Origin: Mesaphorura yosii
Taxonomy: Eukaryota > Arthropoda > Collembola > Poduromorpha > Tullbergiidae
NCBI GenBank assembly: GCA_009869945.1
Contig: WIXG01000129.1
Location: 1-64,000, forward strand
Length of the DNA: 64,000 nucleotides
Reading direction: 5' to 3'
The position numbers were made by a program, and so were the translations under genes. The notes below the pieces were generated by a model. The model was not told where the DNA came from. It worked only from the letters and a program-made list of their open reading frames with translations, and did not search any database. Positions 49,833 through 62,489 of this stretch are shown here, in pieces (the stretch's first letter is position 1; each line of letters opens with the position of its first letter).

Positions 49833-52443
49833 ATGGATTCGTCGAATTTGCTGGAGGACATTGGTGGTGGTATTAAGATAGAAGCAGAGTCGGACTCAGT
49901 ATTTTTTGGACTGAACAGTACAATTATGACAACTCCGCATTTACCATCATCTCTATCACTAGACGGTAAGCAAGCTTGATTTTCATTAGCTACGAGTACG
50001 TAGGAAAGTGATAATTAAGTGATACGACTAAATGATGTCAAAAATCAAGTTATAAATTAAGAGTCCGACCACTACTTCCATGTGTTTCCAGTAAAGCAGA
50101 TGATATGGTATCAAATTCGTCGGGCATACTAAATAACTCTAAAAAGTCTTTAAGCACGAATGTTAGTAAAAGTTCATTTAATACTGAATGAAATGTGCTG
50201 GACCTGGGCTGAGTAATGTCTTCGGAGTATACACGCTTCCAGCCAAACCTGTTGCAGTAACCTCAAGAAGCAGAAACAAATGTAAGCTTATGAAGTCTCA
50301 TGCGTCACCTTGAACTTCAAGTCGTGCATTAACATTGATGCCCCTGCTTCCAGTGTCCAGTGCATTAATTATCGCAAGGTTATGTGCTTAGGCATGCAAC
50401 TGGTCTGGCGAACTAAATGAGATTCTAAATTGATTAATTCTAATTCGGCAGATGGTGGTAATATGGACGCTCAACATGATACATCCACTGGCAATTCCTT
50501 TTTGGCGTCTGACATTGCAGATGTAAGTGCTTCAGCTAAAAACACTGAATTGTAATTAAATGTTAACTAACTTTAATCTATTGTTTTATGTAAACACAGT
50601 TGGATTTTGATCTCCTTCAAGACTTGCCCTTACCCGTCGATGACCTAACCTTGTTGGAAGACATTTTGATGAACGATGACTCAAATTCAAACTCATTCTC
50701 CTCGGAGTCATATGTGCTGGATTCAATTGCAGATTCTCCTCCTTTGACACCTCCAAGTCCCACTTACAGCTCAAGTTCTTCTTCGTCACAGTTGGGTCAC
50801 TCTGATATCAAACTTGAACCAGCAAGTCCCACCGGCATGAACTGTGCGATTCAATCGGACGTTAATCAGCTAAGACCAAACATTAAAACATCAAGGGGTC
50901 GGTCTGCATCTATCGAAGCCCCAGAAGTGCAAGCTTTGAAGCGTCACATACGAATGATTCGTAACCGTGAATCCGCATGTTTGTCCCGTAAAAAGAAGAA
51001 AGATTACGTGACTGGAGTTGAGAACCGGGTAAAGGAGTTAGAAGTGGAAAACGCTCAATTGAAACAAGAAAATGCTATCTTGAAGAAAAGACTGCAAGAG
51101 TCGGAACGAGATGTGCCTATGACTAATAATACGGCAACCCCGTCTAGAATACTGGCTGCAACTTCGCCAGTGGTGAAAACTGCATCAGCGGTGAAGTTGA
51201 GTAATCCAAGACCAAAGATTATCAAGATAAACACAAAACTCCCAGCCACTGCAGCCAAGATAGTCCTACTTGGTGTCTGCTGCTTTATGTTTGTCACATT
51301 TCGACCACCTGTAGCTGACGACAACTCAATCACAAACTCGACTCACCATATGTCAAAAATAATGATTAACTCGGATGGTCTGATACCAAGGTCTTTCCTA
51401 CCTTCAACCAGTGGAAAGTCGTCATTAGCTTACGAATCAGAACGGCACGTTGATCCTGATGAAGATTACACTCTTATTAAAGGACATGAAAAACGTGGAC
51501 TGTGGGATAATTTTAGATTAGGCGAAAATTACCTTGATAAGAATGAAAGCAAGCTAAATGGTACACTAGGCAGTACAAGAAATGGCACACACCCACGCAC
51601 TGAAACTATCCACCATCGTAGACTGAGCAAAGGTGGAAAAGCAGATTCCATAAATAACCTGGAGGATCAGAGTGACCAGCTTCGAGGAAGACCGAAATAT
51701 GCTAATGAAACATTGGACTCCGCAGGTGCCGAGAATTGTGCCCTTTTCAATCAAACGGAAGCTTTGAGGCAAGTTTTAGTAGTTTCACATTTAAGTTTAC
51801 CGATGGCCTCAGGCTTAAAGTCGATGGGTCGTCGGCCATTTACAGCTGACCACAAATTGAACTTGCCTGATTGATCTGTTATTTTTGATGTACAGAGTTC
51901 AAAATCATCTTAAAGGCATTTTTGGGAAACCTGAGAAAGTACGCAGAAAACCTGTCCATAAACCCATTGTGTATTCATTGATCGACTCAACCACAAAGCC
52001 CAGTGATAACAAGGTTCGAAAACAAAAATGACTAGTGCATTAATGTGCGGAAAAAACTCTGCAACTATACTCTCATCCTTCAATCACAGGGCCTCACGGT
52101 TTACGACGAGAAAATAAGACAGTATTCGAAAGTCTTCGACCAACTTGAACGTCGGGAAGATACCTTTTATGTTATATCATTGGCCATTGAAAATCAACTC
52201 TTGTTTTCGGCGAAAGCTCACAATGTCACGTCAAGACCAAAAATGTCGTTTCTACTACCTTGGAGAAACGGTTCGTTTACAAGGCTTAAAATTCAGTCTT
52301 TAATGAGGAAGCTACAATGAATGACGCACTTAACTATTGTTCTTAATTGTAACACAGAGACACGAGGAGGAAAGGAAGAACTGATGCAAATTGACTGTGA
52401 AGTAACTGGGGTGTTCGCACTCAACAAGCCAGCCAGGAAATGA
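49833..52443 (+). CDS. ATF6: ATF6-type ER-membrane bZIP stress sensor
   Basis: Six coding exons join in frame to 585 aa: 49833-49965, 50452-50522, 50600-51768, 51896-52013, 52090-52270, 52358-52443. The acidic N-terminus (LDFDLLQDLPLP) and Ser-rich linker carry two psi-K-x-E sites (IKIE, IKLEPASP). The bZIP lies at about residues 182-232 (RNRESACLSRKKKKDYV, then VKELEVENAQLKQEN). A hydrophobic segment at about 286-302 (AAKIVLLGVCCFMFVTF) is the membrane anchor. The lumenal part matches ATF6 in the exons with RREDTFYVIS, RPKMSFLLP and ELMQIDCEV. In the known pathway ATF6 moves to the Golgi in ER stress, is cut by S1P and S2P, and the released bZIP enters the nucleus. An RxxL candidate S1P site (RSFL) lies about 30 residues past the membrane. 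The protein is shorter than human ATF6. Intron 3 uses a GC donor (AG|GCAAGT at 51769), required for frame. Confidence 0.95.
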
Positions 52444-53714
52444 ATGAATCAAGTGAAATCATAAAAGCCCACATCCCTCTTTATGAAGTGGTCATGCAAG
52501 AGACAGCATCGACAGCTTATGAACTGATGTAAATTAGGTGTAGCGAATTTATACTTACTTGAAGTTTACCTGTATTGTTCATTCCATTTTGGTAGACCTG
52601 TTCAGATTTTCGGTGTGAAGGTTCTAATAATTACTTTCTAGGATCCTCTGCTTTCTCCTCGTCTCTTCTTCGTTAGAAATGCTTTGGCTTTAGTCGAATC
52701 AATAGACCAGGGTTTCATGTAGTTGTTGAATATTTCTTATGGTATTCTTATAGGATTTCATCGCTTTTTTGCCTCGAAGTTTTCTAGTAGATGTTCTAGT
52801 AGATATGGAGTCTTAGGCGCAACTTTAGTCGGAGTCAGTGGCTTCATTGGCCTTAGAATGACGATTGGTGTCTTTTGATAGAGTTCTCAAGATTCATGTT
52901 ATCATTGGGGCACTTCTTCTTAGCTTTATGCAACCTGCTTGATTTTGATTTGATGAGGAGTCAATTTGAAATTGGTAGAGACTTATGGTGCAAATGCGAT
53001 GTCTTGTCTACACTTAAACTATTATTTATTTGCTGGTTACAAACCGAAGGTATGATTCTTTAGTTTTGTACAATTTTCTAATTGGTACATTTTATTGGCT
53101 AGCATAGCTCATTAATTTGGGAGCACATTTCATGTTCCTACAAAGGAAGTTGACATTGGTTGGCACACGGCAATAAATGAAACTATTCAAATGAACTTGT
53201 ACTTGTGACTCATGAAACAATAATTATTCGCATGATTTGCACTCAGCATAATTGTTGTTTAGTCTTAATTAAGGTTCTTCCAACTTCCGAACTGACTTGC
53301 CTGCTTCAACTGATGGCACCAATCACGTGAAAGTTCGCGTCTAAGGGTCCGAGTAAACGTGTATCGCTTAGATCACAATTTGCATGAACGCGAGGAATTC
53401 GCGTGTGTTTATACTCTTGTGTTGAGATGAACGGTGAGAGAGGCTGATTCAAACGGGAACTTCAGAAAGAGAAAGCCCGTTTGGAACTCATTGCCAAATG
53501 TCAAAAGAAGTTGATTTTGTACCAGGTGTTTCATTTTAAATGCCCAAGTTAGTGATAGCGTAGTTTGGACTAATGATGATTCAATGAGTTCAAAGTAAGT
53601 GATTCAGAAATAGTAACTCGGAACCAAGTCCCAGGCCAGGGAGGGCGGCAGAGTAATATTTTATCGAAAAGGTAATCCTACGCCCTTCGGAGACCAAAGA
53701 GAAATACATTCAAA
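52444..53714 (+). other. ATF6 3' flank and AP-3 mu promoter region
   Basis: No coding sequence is supported. The first clear AATAAA is near 53172, which would give a long ATF6 3' UTR. The last few hundred bases should contain the AP-3 mu promoter, but no TATA box is evident. Confidence 0.4.
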
Positions 53715-55628
53715 ATGATCAACAGTTTATTCATGATCAACGCATCCGGGTAAGTTGTAACCACATGAAAAGAATGTCTTGGTGTGAGGCCTATCTAACT
53801 TTGTTATTATGTTTAGGGATGTGTTTATGGAAAAGCATTGGAAATCTGTCATTTCAAAGTCAGTATGTGATTATTTCTTCGAGGAACACAAGAAAATCGC
53901 TTCACCAATTGATATGCCACCTGTTTTGGCTACTCCTCATCATTATTTGATTACAATTTATCGCTGTAATCTCTACTTCGTTGCTGCATGCGCAACAGAA
54001 GGTTGGACAAATCCAAAGCTAATTTGCTTGATTCTTTGGCCATTCTCTCAAGCCTACAAAATACGCTTTCTCATTGCAGTGACTCCTCTGTTTGTTTTGG
54101 AGTTTCTTCATCGAGTGGTGGATACGTTCGAAGATTACTTTGGAGAATGCAATGAATCTATCATTAAAGAGCACTACGTGATCATTTACGAAGTACGTTG
54201 TTGGCAACTGTGCGTAAACCCTACAACTTGGATGTAATTCATTCTTTTGCATGTAGCTTTTAGATGAAATGCTAGACAATGGCTTTCCATTAGCCACGGA
54301 GTCAAATATACTGAAGGAGCTAATCAAACCTCCAAACATTCTGAGGACTATTGCAAACACTGTAACGGGGAAGTCCAAGTAAGCCAACCACAACCGTGTT
54401 CCTTTAATCAATCGCCTCTGATGCTCTGACACCTGGCTTTGATTTATCGTTTATATATGATTCCATGAACTACAGTGTAAGTTGTACTTTGCCATCTGGT
54501 CAACTATCAAACATTCCTTGGAGAAGAAGTGCAGTCAAATACGCAAATAATGAGGCTTACTTCGATGTGGTCGAAGAAGTCGATGCCATCATCGATAAAA
54601 CTGGAAACACCATTTGTGCAGAAATACAAGGATATGTACGTATACTTTACTTTTGTTGGAACTTCCCTTTTTCACTCACATACCTTTATTTGATTTCTCG
54701 TATTTTGAACCACATTATAATAGATTGATTGCTGTGTTAAGCTGAGTGGAATGCCAGATCTATCGATGACCTTTGTGAATCCACGATTGCTCGATGATGT
54801 TAGTTTTCATCCGTGTATCCGATTTAAGCGTTGGGAAGTAAGTTTGTGGCAACAAAATGCAATTAGATTCAGAGCTGTAATTGTTTATGTTTGAACTTAG
54901 AGTGAGAAGGTGCTCTCATTCATTCCACCGGACGGGAACTTTAGATTGATATCATATCATATTGGATCCCAAAGCACCGTAGCCATTCCAATATATCTGA
55001 AACATCACATATCATTCCGTGAGGGTCGCCTGGATTTGACAGTCGGTCCGAAGCAAACAATGGGAAGACAGGTCTGTGTCCTCGTCACGCTTCTGCAGCA
55101 TGTAACCTCTCTGGATTGCTTCTTAAGTGCGTTCTTCTACCACTAATCAGGTAGAGAACGTGTCGGTTGAGATCCCCATGCCGAAATCAGTTTTGAATTG
55201 CTCTCTTACGCCCTCACAAGGCAAATACGCGTTCGATCCGGTTAGCAAGATCCTGAATTGGGAAGTTGGAAAGATTGATGTGACAAAATTACCGAATCTA
55301 CGTGGAAGCGTAAGTTCGCACTTCATTACTCTGGTTGAGCTCACATCTTTATAAGTTGTCGTATTTCCTACAGATAAATATGCAAACCGGCAGTGTTCCA
55401 GTTGACTCCAACCCAACTGCAAATGTAAGGCAAAGTCAGCATCCTTGAGGCATTGAATGACATTCATGGATTTAACTGGAATGATTTTTACAGGTGCAAT
55501 TCTTGATTAGCCAGATGGCTGTATCGGGAATCAAAGTGAGCCGCTTGGATATGTACGGAGAGAAATATCGCCCGTTTAAAGGGGTCAAATATATTACCAA
55601 GGCGGGGAAGTTCCAAGTCAGATTGTAA
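53715..55628 (+). CDS. AP3M: AP-3 adaptor complex subunit mu
   Basis: Ten coding exons join exactly in phase to 414 aa, close to the usual 418: 53715-53749, 53817-54001, 54080-54192, 54257-54378, 54476-54635, 54724-54837, 54901-55071, 55151-55309, 55374-55424, 55494-55628. The N-terminal longin-like domain starts MINSLFMINASGDVFMEKHW and includes DYFGECNESIIKEHYVIIYE. The mu homology domain runs from about residue 175 (SNIPWRRSAVKYANNEAYFD) and includes FHPCIRFKRWE, VLSFIPPDGNFRLISY and the end LDMYGEKYRPFKGVKYITK. AP-3 sorts cargo with Tyr- and di-Leu signals from endosomes to lysosomes and lysosome-related organelles; mu binds YxxPhi signals. Introns are 50-90 bp. Nothing is missing and the fit to the family is very strong. 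Confidence 0.97.
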
Positions 55629-56528
55629 TGAAAATTACGTGTGCTTTGATATTAATTTTCATGGAAGTTTTTATATCATTTTAGTATCAGGCTAGTTTGG
55701 GATGAAATAAAGTCATGTCTTTCGGTGGTTGCAAAAGTCGTTGATTGAAATGAAGTACATGTTTTAATTCTATCATGAATCATGATAGGAACATCCAGAA
55801 TTCTGACGTTTTGGGGCAATTGAATGATGAAATTGATATGATCTCGATTATTACAACATTCCCCAGACTATTGAGTGATGTCGAGATGACACGGACGCGA
55901 TGGCACGCAGTTTAAAACACGAAAGTGTCATCAGATCGTCAGAGGGTATCAAGGCATCGGGCCGAAGAATCTACAAGTGCAAATTTCGCCGTGTATTTCT
56001 AGTATTTCACTAGAAAAACTAGAAATCAAGAGCGATAACGATGAATCCTTTGTCCGTGCGTACCTGTAAATTGCCCCACACGAAGTTAGATAACAACGGT
56101 AATGAGAGAATTCAGTCACCAATGCCGATGCATTTCATAACATTGCGGAGCGTTTGACATCATTTATACACCATAGCACGCGTAATATCTGCGAACAAAT
56201 TGAGGCTGGTTTGGTACTACCAAACCAATTATTGCAAATCATCGTTCACGAAGTCTGCGGCTTGAACCGTGCGATCATGTCATTGCCAGTGACGGTAAAA
56301 CAGACTTGACGGAGATATTAAAAAGACTTTATGGCACATGGCTGACGAATAATTTAATCACATGCAGATAAATGTACACGCTTTTATGATACGAATTAAT
56401 CAATAAGGGATTGATTGCAATATAATTCATAAATTCTTTGCCGATTCACTCCACTTTAGTTTCATGAAGGCTCCGTGCATTCAATCGTAATCTGCCGTGG
56501 AGCTCGTTTTGTTCCCAGAGTAGTTAAA
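55629..56528. other. AP-3 mu 3' end and aminopeptidase 5' flank
   Basis: AATAAA at 55706-55711, about 80 nt past the stop, is the likely AP-3 mu polyadenylation signal. A 9-codon upstream open frame (ATG at 56464, stop ending 56490) lies before the aminopeptidase start and would reduce its translation if transcribed. No other gene is seen. Confidence 0.5.
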
Positions 56529-59500
56529 ATGTCTCTTCTGCACAGTTCCACCACGCTTCTATTTCTTCTTGCGGTCACAATTTGGCAGGTCACGGCAAGC
56601 TCTCCGTTGCAAATCGAAGAAGCGGCTGGTTTTCCAAAGCCTTCAGTGCAGCCACCAATAAAGCATGACATCCGGACGCGTGCCACTGATTACGAAAGAT
56701 TCAAACTTCCCGAAAAAGTCATTCCAACTTTCTATGATATAAGCATCATCCCAATTCTCGAGGAGGAAATCGAAGGGCACGAGTCTTGGACTGCCCCTGG
56801 CTCGGTGAGCATCTCTATTCGCTGCGTTGAAACGACGTCTCAAATTGTCATTCACAAATCTCCAGACCTGCAAATCAGCGAAGAAAACGTGAAAGTAAGC
56901 ACGGCTAAGTTAATCGGCACCCCGCGACAGGTATAACGATGAGTATGTTGTCCGCTTGTAGGTTTTGGACGTCAACAGCGTTCCGGTTCCAGTGCTCCCC
57001 GAATTTTCATTCGACGAAGAAACAGAATTTTTCTCGATAAACCTCGGCCTACCGCTTCAGGCCGGGAATGACTACAGGCTTTACATTGAATTCATTGGAC
57101 GCATTTACAGTCCAGATGAACGACTGGAAGGGCTTTACAGAAGCTCTTACACCAATTCGGAAGGCGTTAGATCGTAAGCCATTGCCATGTCAGCCTTTCG
57201 TAGAACAGCCACTTGGTAATGAACTCTCCGCTCGTTTCTGTTCAGAATATTGGCTACAACTCAGTTCGAGCCGACAGATTTCCGACGCATGGTGCCTTCC
57301 TTTGATGAGCCGCACTTCAAAACCCAGATAAAAATTCGAATTGGGAGGCTAATGACCAAATACGTGTCTCTGAGCAATTCACCCCTTTCGGAGGGTGCAA
57401 ATCACCTTCCAATGTGAGAGCATTTAGAATTTCTGTAAGGTTCTTTCGAAACAACACAACTAGTCTTTAATCGTTACTATTTATTCCTTACAGTGACATT
57501 CCAGAATTTGCGGGGTGGGTGTGGGATGACTATATGCCAACAGTTCCCTCTCCCACGTACTTGGTTGCAATCGTTGTTGCACAAGACTACGATTTCTTCC
57601 AGGCGTCTACAGACGTATACCCCAAGCAAGTCAGGGTAGGCAATCCGTTCGTAATGTGACTACTAGGTCAAAATGATTCAATCATTCAGCACTGCCTCAT
57701 GAATTACAGATTTACGGGCCAAAAGAATTGATCGACAGAGCCGGAGGCGAATTCGCAGCAGAAAATGCTGCAAGACAACTTGCTTACTATGCGGATATTT
57801 TCGAACTGGATTATCAAATGCAAAAAATGGACTCGATAGCAATCCCAGACTTCGCAGCAGGTAAAAGATCCTTGCTTGATTCTCTACTCGTTTGTATTTG
57901 TTCCCTGAACCAATCGCGACTAATTTTTTGCAACCTTCAGGTGCAATGGAAAATTGGGGCCTAAATACTTACCGAGTACCGTATCTGTTAAATTTGGTCG
58001 GTGAAACAACGGAATCTGAACGTGGCTTTATTAGCAATGTGCTGGCTCATGAATTGGGTGAGAGAATATTACTACAGTTAGCTTCATTGACGAGAGAGGC
58101 TGAGAGCATTGTATGAGGCAATGTGAGATATTTTCTGTTGCATTGAAAATTTCAAAGCTCACCAATGGTTCGGCAACGCTGTCACTTGTGCACGCTGGCA
58201 TTATCTGTGGCTCAACGAGGTAACGAGTGGCAAATCTTCCAATGTTTCACCAGTGAACAAAACGATCCGGATTTAATTCGCGTTATTTGACACGTATACG
58301 CTCAGGGTTTCGCAACATTTTTGGAATACCGTGGCTGGCAACATACAGATCCTGAATTCGAGCCTCAGAAGTACTTCATGAACGGTGCCTTCCAGTACGC
58401 CATGAACTATGACGCCACACTTGCACTGACGCACCCAATAGTAAATGATGCAGTAACCACCGACGAAATCAACTCCTACTTTACTGGCATAACATACGAG
58501 AAGGGTGCGTCACTTATAAGGATGATGGAACACTTTCTCGGCTGGGAAACGCTTCGTAAAGGACTCGTGCTTTACCTGAATGATATGTGAGCCACTCAAA
58601 TTACTTAAAATAGCAGATCCAATTACGAGACCGGAGTGGCAAGCGTCATGTATGAAACAGGCTTCACAAGGCAGCTGTGCAAGACGACTTGTGGAGAAAC
58701 CTCGAATTGCAAGCGGCTGAAGATGGAGTCCTCCCACCTGGTGCCACAGTGAAGGAAATTATGGACACGTGGACACTTCAAGCCGGATTTCCAGTTGTGA
58801 GAGTTTCCGCCGCTTCAGCAACTCGGATCTTCATTTCTCAGGTAAAGACATTCGTTTGAACCTGAAAATGCAAGTCAAATCATTCCATACGTTCTGTTTC
58901 AGGAACGAGTCATTCCAGTACCACCTTTGCCCGAATTGAACCCAAACCATTTGTGGTACATTCCAATAGGCCTTGTAACAGCTGGCGAAGCATGGTCCAC
59001 AGAACCAAAATTCTGGATCGAACCAAATTATTCACTGAAATCACACCCGGTTAGCACGAACCAATGGCTGGTTGTGAATCCAAGCGCGACAGGTGAGGAG
59101 GCTTCTCATTTTTCACCTGTATGAGAAGTCAAATACTAGCCGATAATCGGTTTTGCCGGGCAGGATACTACAGAGTTTTGTACGACAAAAAGCTGACTGA
59201 CCTGCTGCTGGCACAATTGAACTTGGACCACACCGTTTTCCCACCGGAAAGTAGAAGCCAATTTCTGGACGACTATTTACGTACGGCATTCACAGGTGAA
59301 CTGACAAGTCAAGTGTATATTTCCCGTCCGATGCTTGCTTAAGACTCATTTAAATGATTAGGCCATGTTAACATTGAAACTGCTCTGGAATTCACCAAGT
59401 ACTTGGGAAAAGAAGATGAACGCATTGTTTGGGGAGCTACTTTAACAGCCCTAAGAAATTCCTTTAACAAACTCCGAGGAAGTGAATCCTTCGAAGAATT

Positions 59501-60610
59501 CAAGGTTTGTGACATTCCCGTGGATTGCATTCCGTTCCAGTATTTTGGTAACATTTTGTTGCGTTCACTCAGAAATACCTTGTTCCAAGACTTCTGTCCA
59601 CACTGAATGCCATCGTACTCAGGCAGCCACCTGGAGAAAGAGGTAAATTAGAACATGAGGACGAATTTCCTACTTGGTGTTGAATCAATCTGAATCACCC
59701 TTCAATTCAACTTGGATTTTCAGGGGAACCTGTCATCTTCAGAGCCACCCTTCTTGACTGGGCTTGCGCCATGGGACTTCCAGAATGTGCAACATACGCC
59801 GTAGATCTCTATAATCTGTGGACAGCAGACGCAACCAGTAATCCGTGAGTACAGACTTGCTTGCAAACGACATTCGCTTCAATACTTGAAATGGATATCT
59901 ATTGAATTCATTAACTTCAGAGTTCCGATTGATATTCAAGCGATCATGTATTGCGCCATTGTGGTCAACGGAAACTCCGACGCGTTTGAATTCATGTTTA
60001 CGAGATATGAATCTTCATCGGGGACAACCCAAAAGACACGACTGCTGAATGGACTAGCCTGCACGGAAAATCTTGTACTGGTTGAGAGGTAAATTTTCCA
60101 ACTCTGAATGAGAACTAGAATGAAATCCAATCGTATCAGCCACAATTGTATTTTGTTGTTACAGCATATTAGCGGAAGTTTTGAAAGCTGATGGCTCACG
60201 ATTGACAGACGAGGACAAAATCAATGCACTTGTTCGAGTTGCTGGAAGCACTGTAGCTAGAGAGAGGGTCCTTGCCTTTGTCGAGAGCAATCTCGACGCT
60301 CTAAAAGCGGTGCCTAATGCAGTTTCTAGAACCTTGACCGCGCTAGTAGCAAACATTGGGACAAACAATGAACTAGAAGCGGTGAGTTATTTACCGTTTA
60401 GATATAATGCTGAAGGATGACTTCATCTGAATGACGATTCCATTAACCTCTTTGCAGGTCACAAAATTCATAGAAGACAATCGAGTAAGCCTGGAAGATA
60501 TCTCACCCACGGTTCCACTAGATTCGTACTTGGCAACAATTCGTGCCAACATCGAGTGGAGGGCGACATATGAGAATCGAATGAGCACGTGGTTCTCCTT
60601 AAACGCGTAA
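56529..60610 (+). CDS. Secreted M1-family zinc aminopeptidase (aminopeptidase N-like)
   Basis: Seventeen coding exons join in phase to 957 aa: 56529-56894, 56962-57173, 57246-57413, 57494-57635, 57710-57860, 57941-58057, 58158-58219, 58306-58586, 58661-58841, 58903-59092, 59164-59295, 59362-59504, 59573-59642, 59724-59844, 59921-60088, 60165-60381, 60458-60610. A signal peptide ([15 protein letters not shown]) follows the ATG. The exopeptidase motif GAMEN is at 347-351 and the zinc site HELAH at 383-387 with the third ligand Glu in NEGFA at 406, exactly 18 residues on. The catalytic Tyr is probably in [13 protein letters not shown]. The C-terminal part is the helical ERAP1-like domain. The enzyme should remove N-terminal residues from peptides. 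The N-terminus looks cleavable rather than a type II anchor, and no C-terminal hydrophobic GPI signal is seen, so secretion is inferred. Most splice junctions are GT-AG with introns of 60-100 bp. Confidence 0.95.
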
Positions 60611-61513
60611 TGTTATTGTCAGAGTCTTCGTAACTTCAGTGGCTTCTGTTATTGAAAGTGGACCTCTATTATTTCTTTGACTTTTGACTGGAACACGAAT
60701 AAAGACAGCAATTTTAGTTACAACTAGAGTAGTATTGCCGTGGGTGATTCAGCAACATCAACTGCGTGCAATGAAGCTGATAGTGAGATGGTCACACCTG
60801 GAAGTGATACATGACGACGAGACATGACGACGATGAGAACATTTCTATTTCCGAGCCCTCAAATTAAGAAAATGACCATGCATTCAGAAAACAATAAAAC
60901 TTAATGATATTGCTAGATTTATCTTACCTCAGTTGCATTTTTAACGGTAGCATTACGTCATTGCACTCAGCTTATCTTGTTTACAACTGGTATCCTGAGT
61001 TTCTCAACACAAGTCATTAAGACTTCGTAGTTTCCTAGTTTTATGATTCTGAATTATCGAAATTCCCATTTTTACACAATTTCGAGAGTGCCACATTATC
61101 ACAAAACGGATCTGCCCACATGTTACAGCAGCATTTGTAGCAGCCTAATTTGCATAAACGATTACGTACATTTTCGCGTAATATTTCATTTTACTTGCAA
61201 ATCTTCCGGCCTGTACACCTGTATTGTTCCAACAAGATGAGATATCAGATTACCTATTCACACTGCATCACGCATCATCCCTTTTCGCCTAGTTGACCTT
61301 GCGAAACTTGGGATAGCGAATTTAGCACAGCACTCATTGCTGTGATTTCGGCACTTCAACAACTCCGCCATATTGTTCATATCTTGCATAGTGTGGCAGG
61401 TGCCATTCCTGAAAGCTGAACCAGTCCTAACTGATTCGGAATAACTTATAGCTTCATCTGTAAATAAATAAACTCTAAACGCGCAGTTTTCCACGTCGGG
61501 ACCTCGTGAAAGC
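60611..61513 (+). other. Aminopeptidase 3' UTR and TLDc gene 5' flank
   Basis: AATAAA at 60698-60703, about 90 nt past the stop codon, is the likely aminopeptidase polyadenylation signal; a second lies near 60892. The rest shows no coding sequence. No clear TATA box precedes the TLDc gene. Confidence 0.45.
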
Positions 61514-62489
61514 ATGGACAGAAACAGTGCTGCTCAAAAGAAATCACTGCCAGAGCCAGTGGGCACTTACGTAAGCGTCAATCACTCCGCAAATTTGAAC
61601 AACATATCAGCACTTATCAAATTGTCTTAACCATTGTTTCTAATTAAGGTGGTGGGCCTGAGCGAAGAACTGAAAAAAGTTTACCCTTACAAATTAGAGG
61701 GCAAGTGTCAACCTGAAATGATTATTGGCAGATCAGAGATACTGGGTACGTGCTACACAACACTGAGTACACACACAGCATACAGTATTAGCACAGAGCG
61801 TTAGATAGTCGATTGCTAATTAGTTGCGCGTTGTATTCCTCTCCAGACATCAAGGACATCCTTAACATATCCTCCCACATTCTAGGAGAGTAAGCTCAAT
61901 GTGGTCACTGCTGAATACTTAACCTTAACCGGGTTCATGAATCTGACATTTGAAAAATAGAACGGCATGGGCCTTGGCATACTCAACCTCACTGCACACA
62001 CGCTCATTAAGTGGACTGTACGACAAACTTCAAGGATTTTACGACAATGGCATTCATCATTTGCTGATTTTGGTGAAAGATAAAGAGAAGAGACTCTTTG
62101 GAGCCTTCGTAGACTCTAAATTGCAGTGCTCTGCTGAGAAATATGAAGCTGAGCATTCCGTGCTGTTCCAATGCACACCAAACTTTGAGATAATTGGTGA
62201 GAATCAAAGCAGCGTCAAATGCAGAAGCGATTGCCTTGAAATAGGAGATTCGGAGTAAGGAAACCGTAAGCATTTTAAAACGTTTACACGGACATTTATG
62301 ATTTTTGCCCTTTGTAGTGGGAAATACAGCATTTGGCTCGATGAGCATCTTAAGAGTGGAAAGCTGGAGCAGTATGCAAAAATTAACACAAAAGCGGGAG
62401 GATCAGCTTCTGATGTTGCGTATACCTCAACAAAATCGTACTCTTTTCAAATTAAGACATTGGAGTGTTGGATATTTGGATGTAAATAG
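61514..62489 (+). CDS. Short TLDc-domain protein (OXR1/NCOA7-like), divergent
   Basis: Five coding exons join in phase to 220 aa: 61514-61570, 61649-61745, 61847-61889, 61961-62254, 62318-62489. A short N-terminal tail is followed by a single TLDc domain from about residue 45 to the end: TAWALAYSTSLHTRSLSGLY, LLILVKDKEKRLFGAFVDSK, SVLFQCTPNFEII, GKYSIWLDEHL, and SYSFQIKTLECWIFG near the C-terminus. The length matches the short TLDc-only isoforms of OXR1 and NCOA7. TLDc proteins protect against oxidative stress and several bind the V-ATPase. Odd points: the Gly-rich loop usually found before FGLWLD is replaced by a polar stretch with two Cys, and the usual GRS-x-C-x-T-F segment is not recognisable. 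Family membership is fairly sure; exact orthology and activity are not. Confidence 0.87.
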
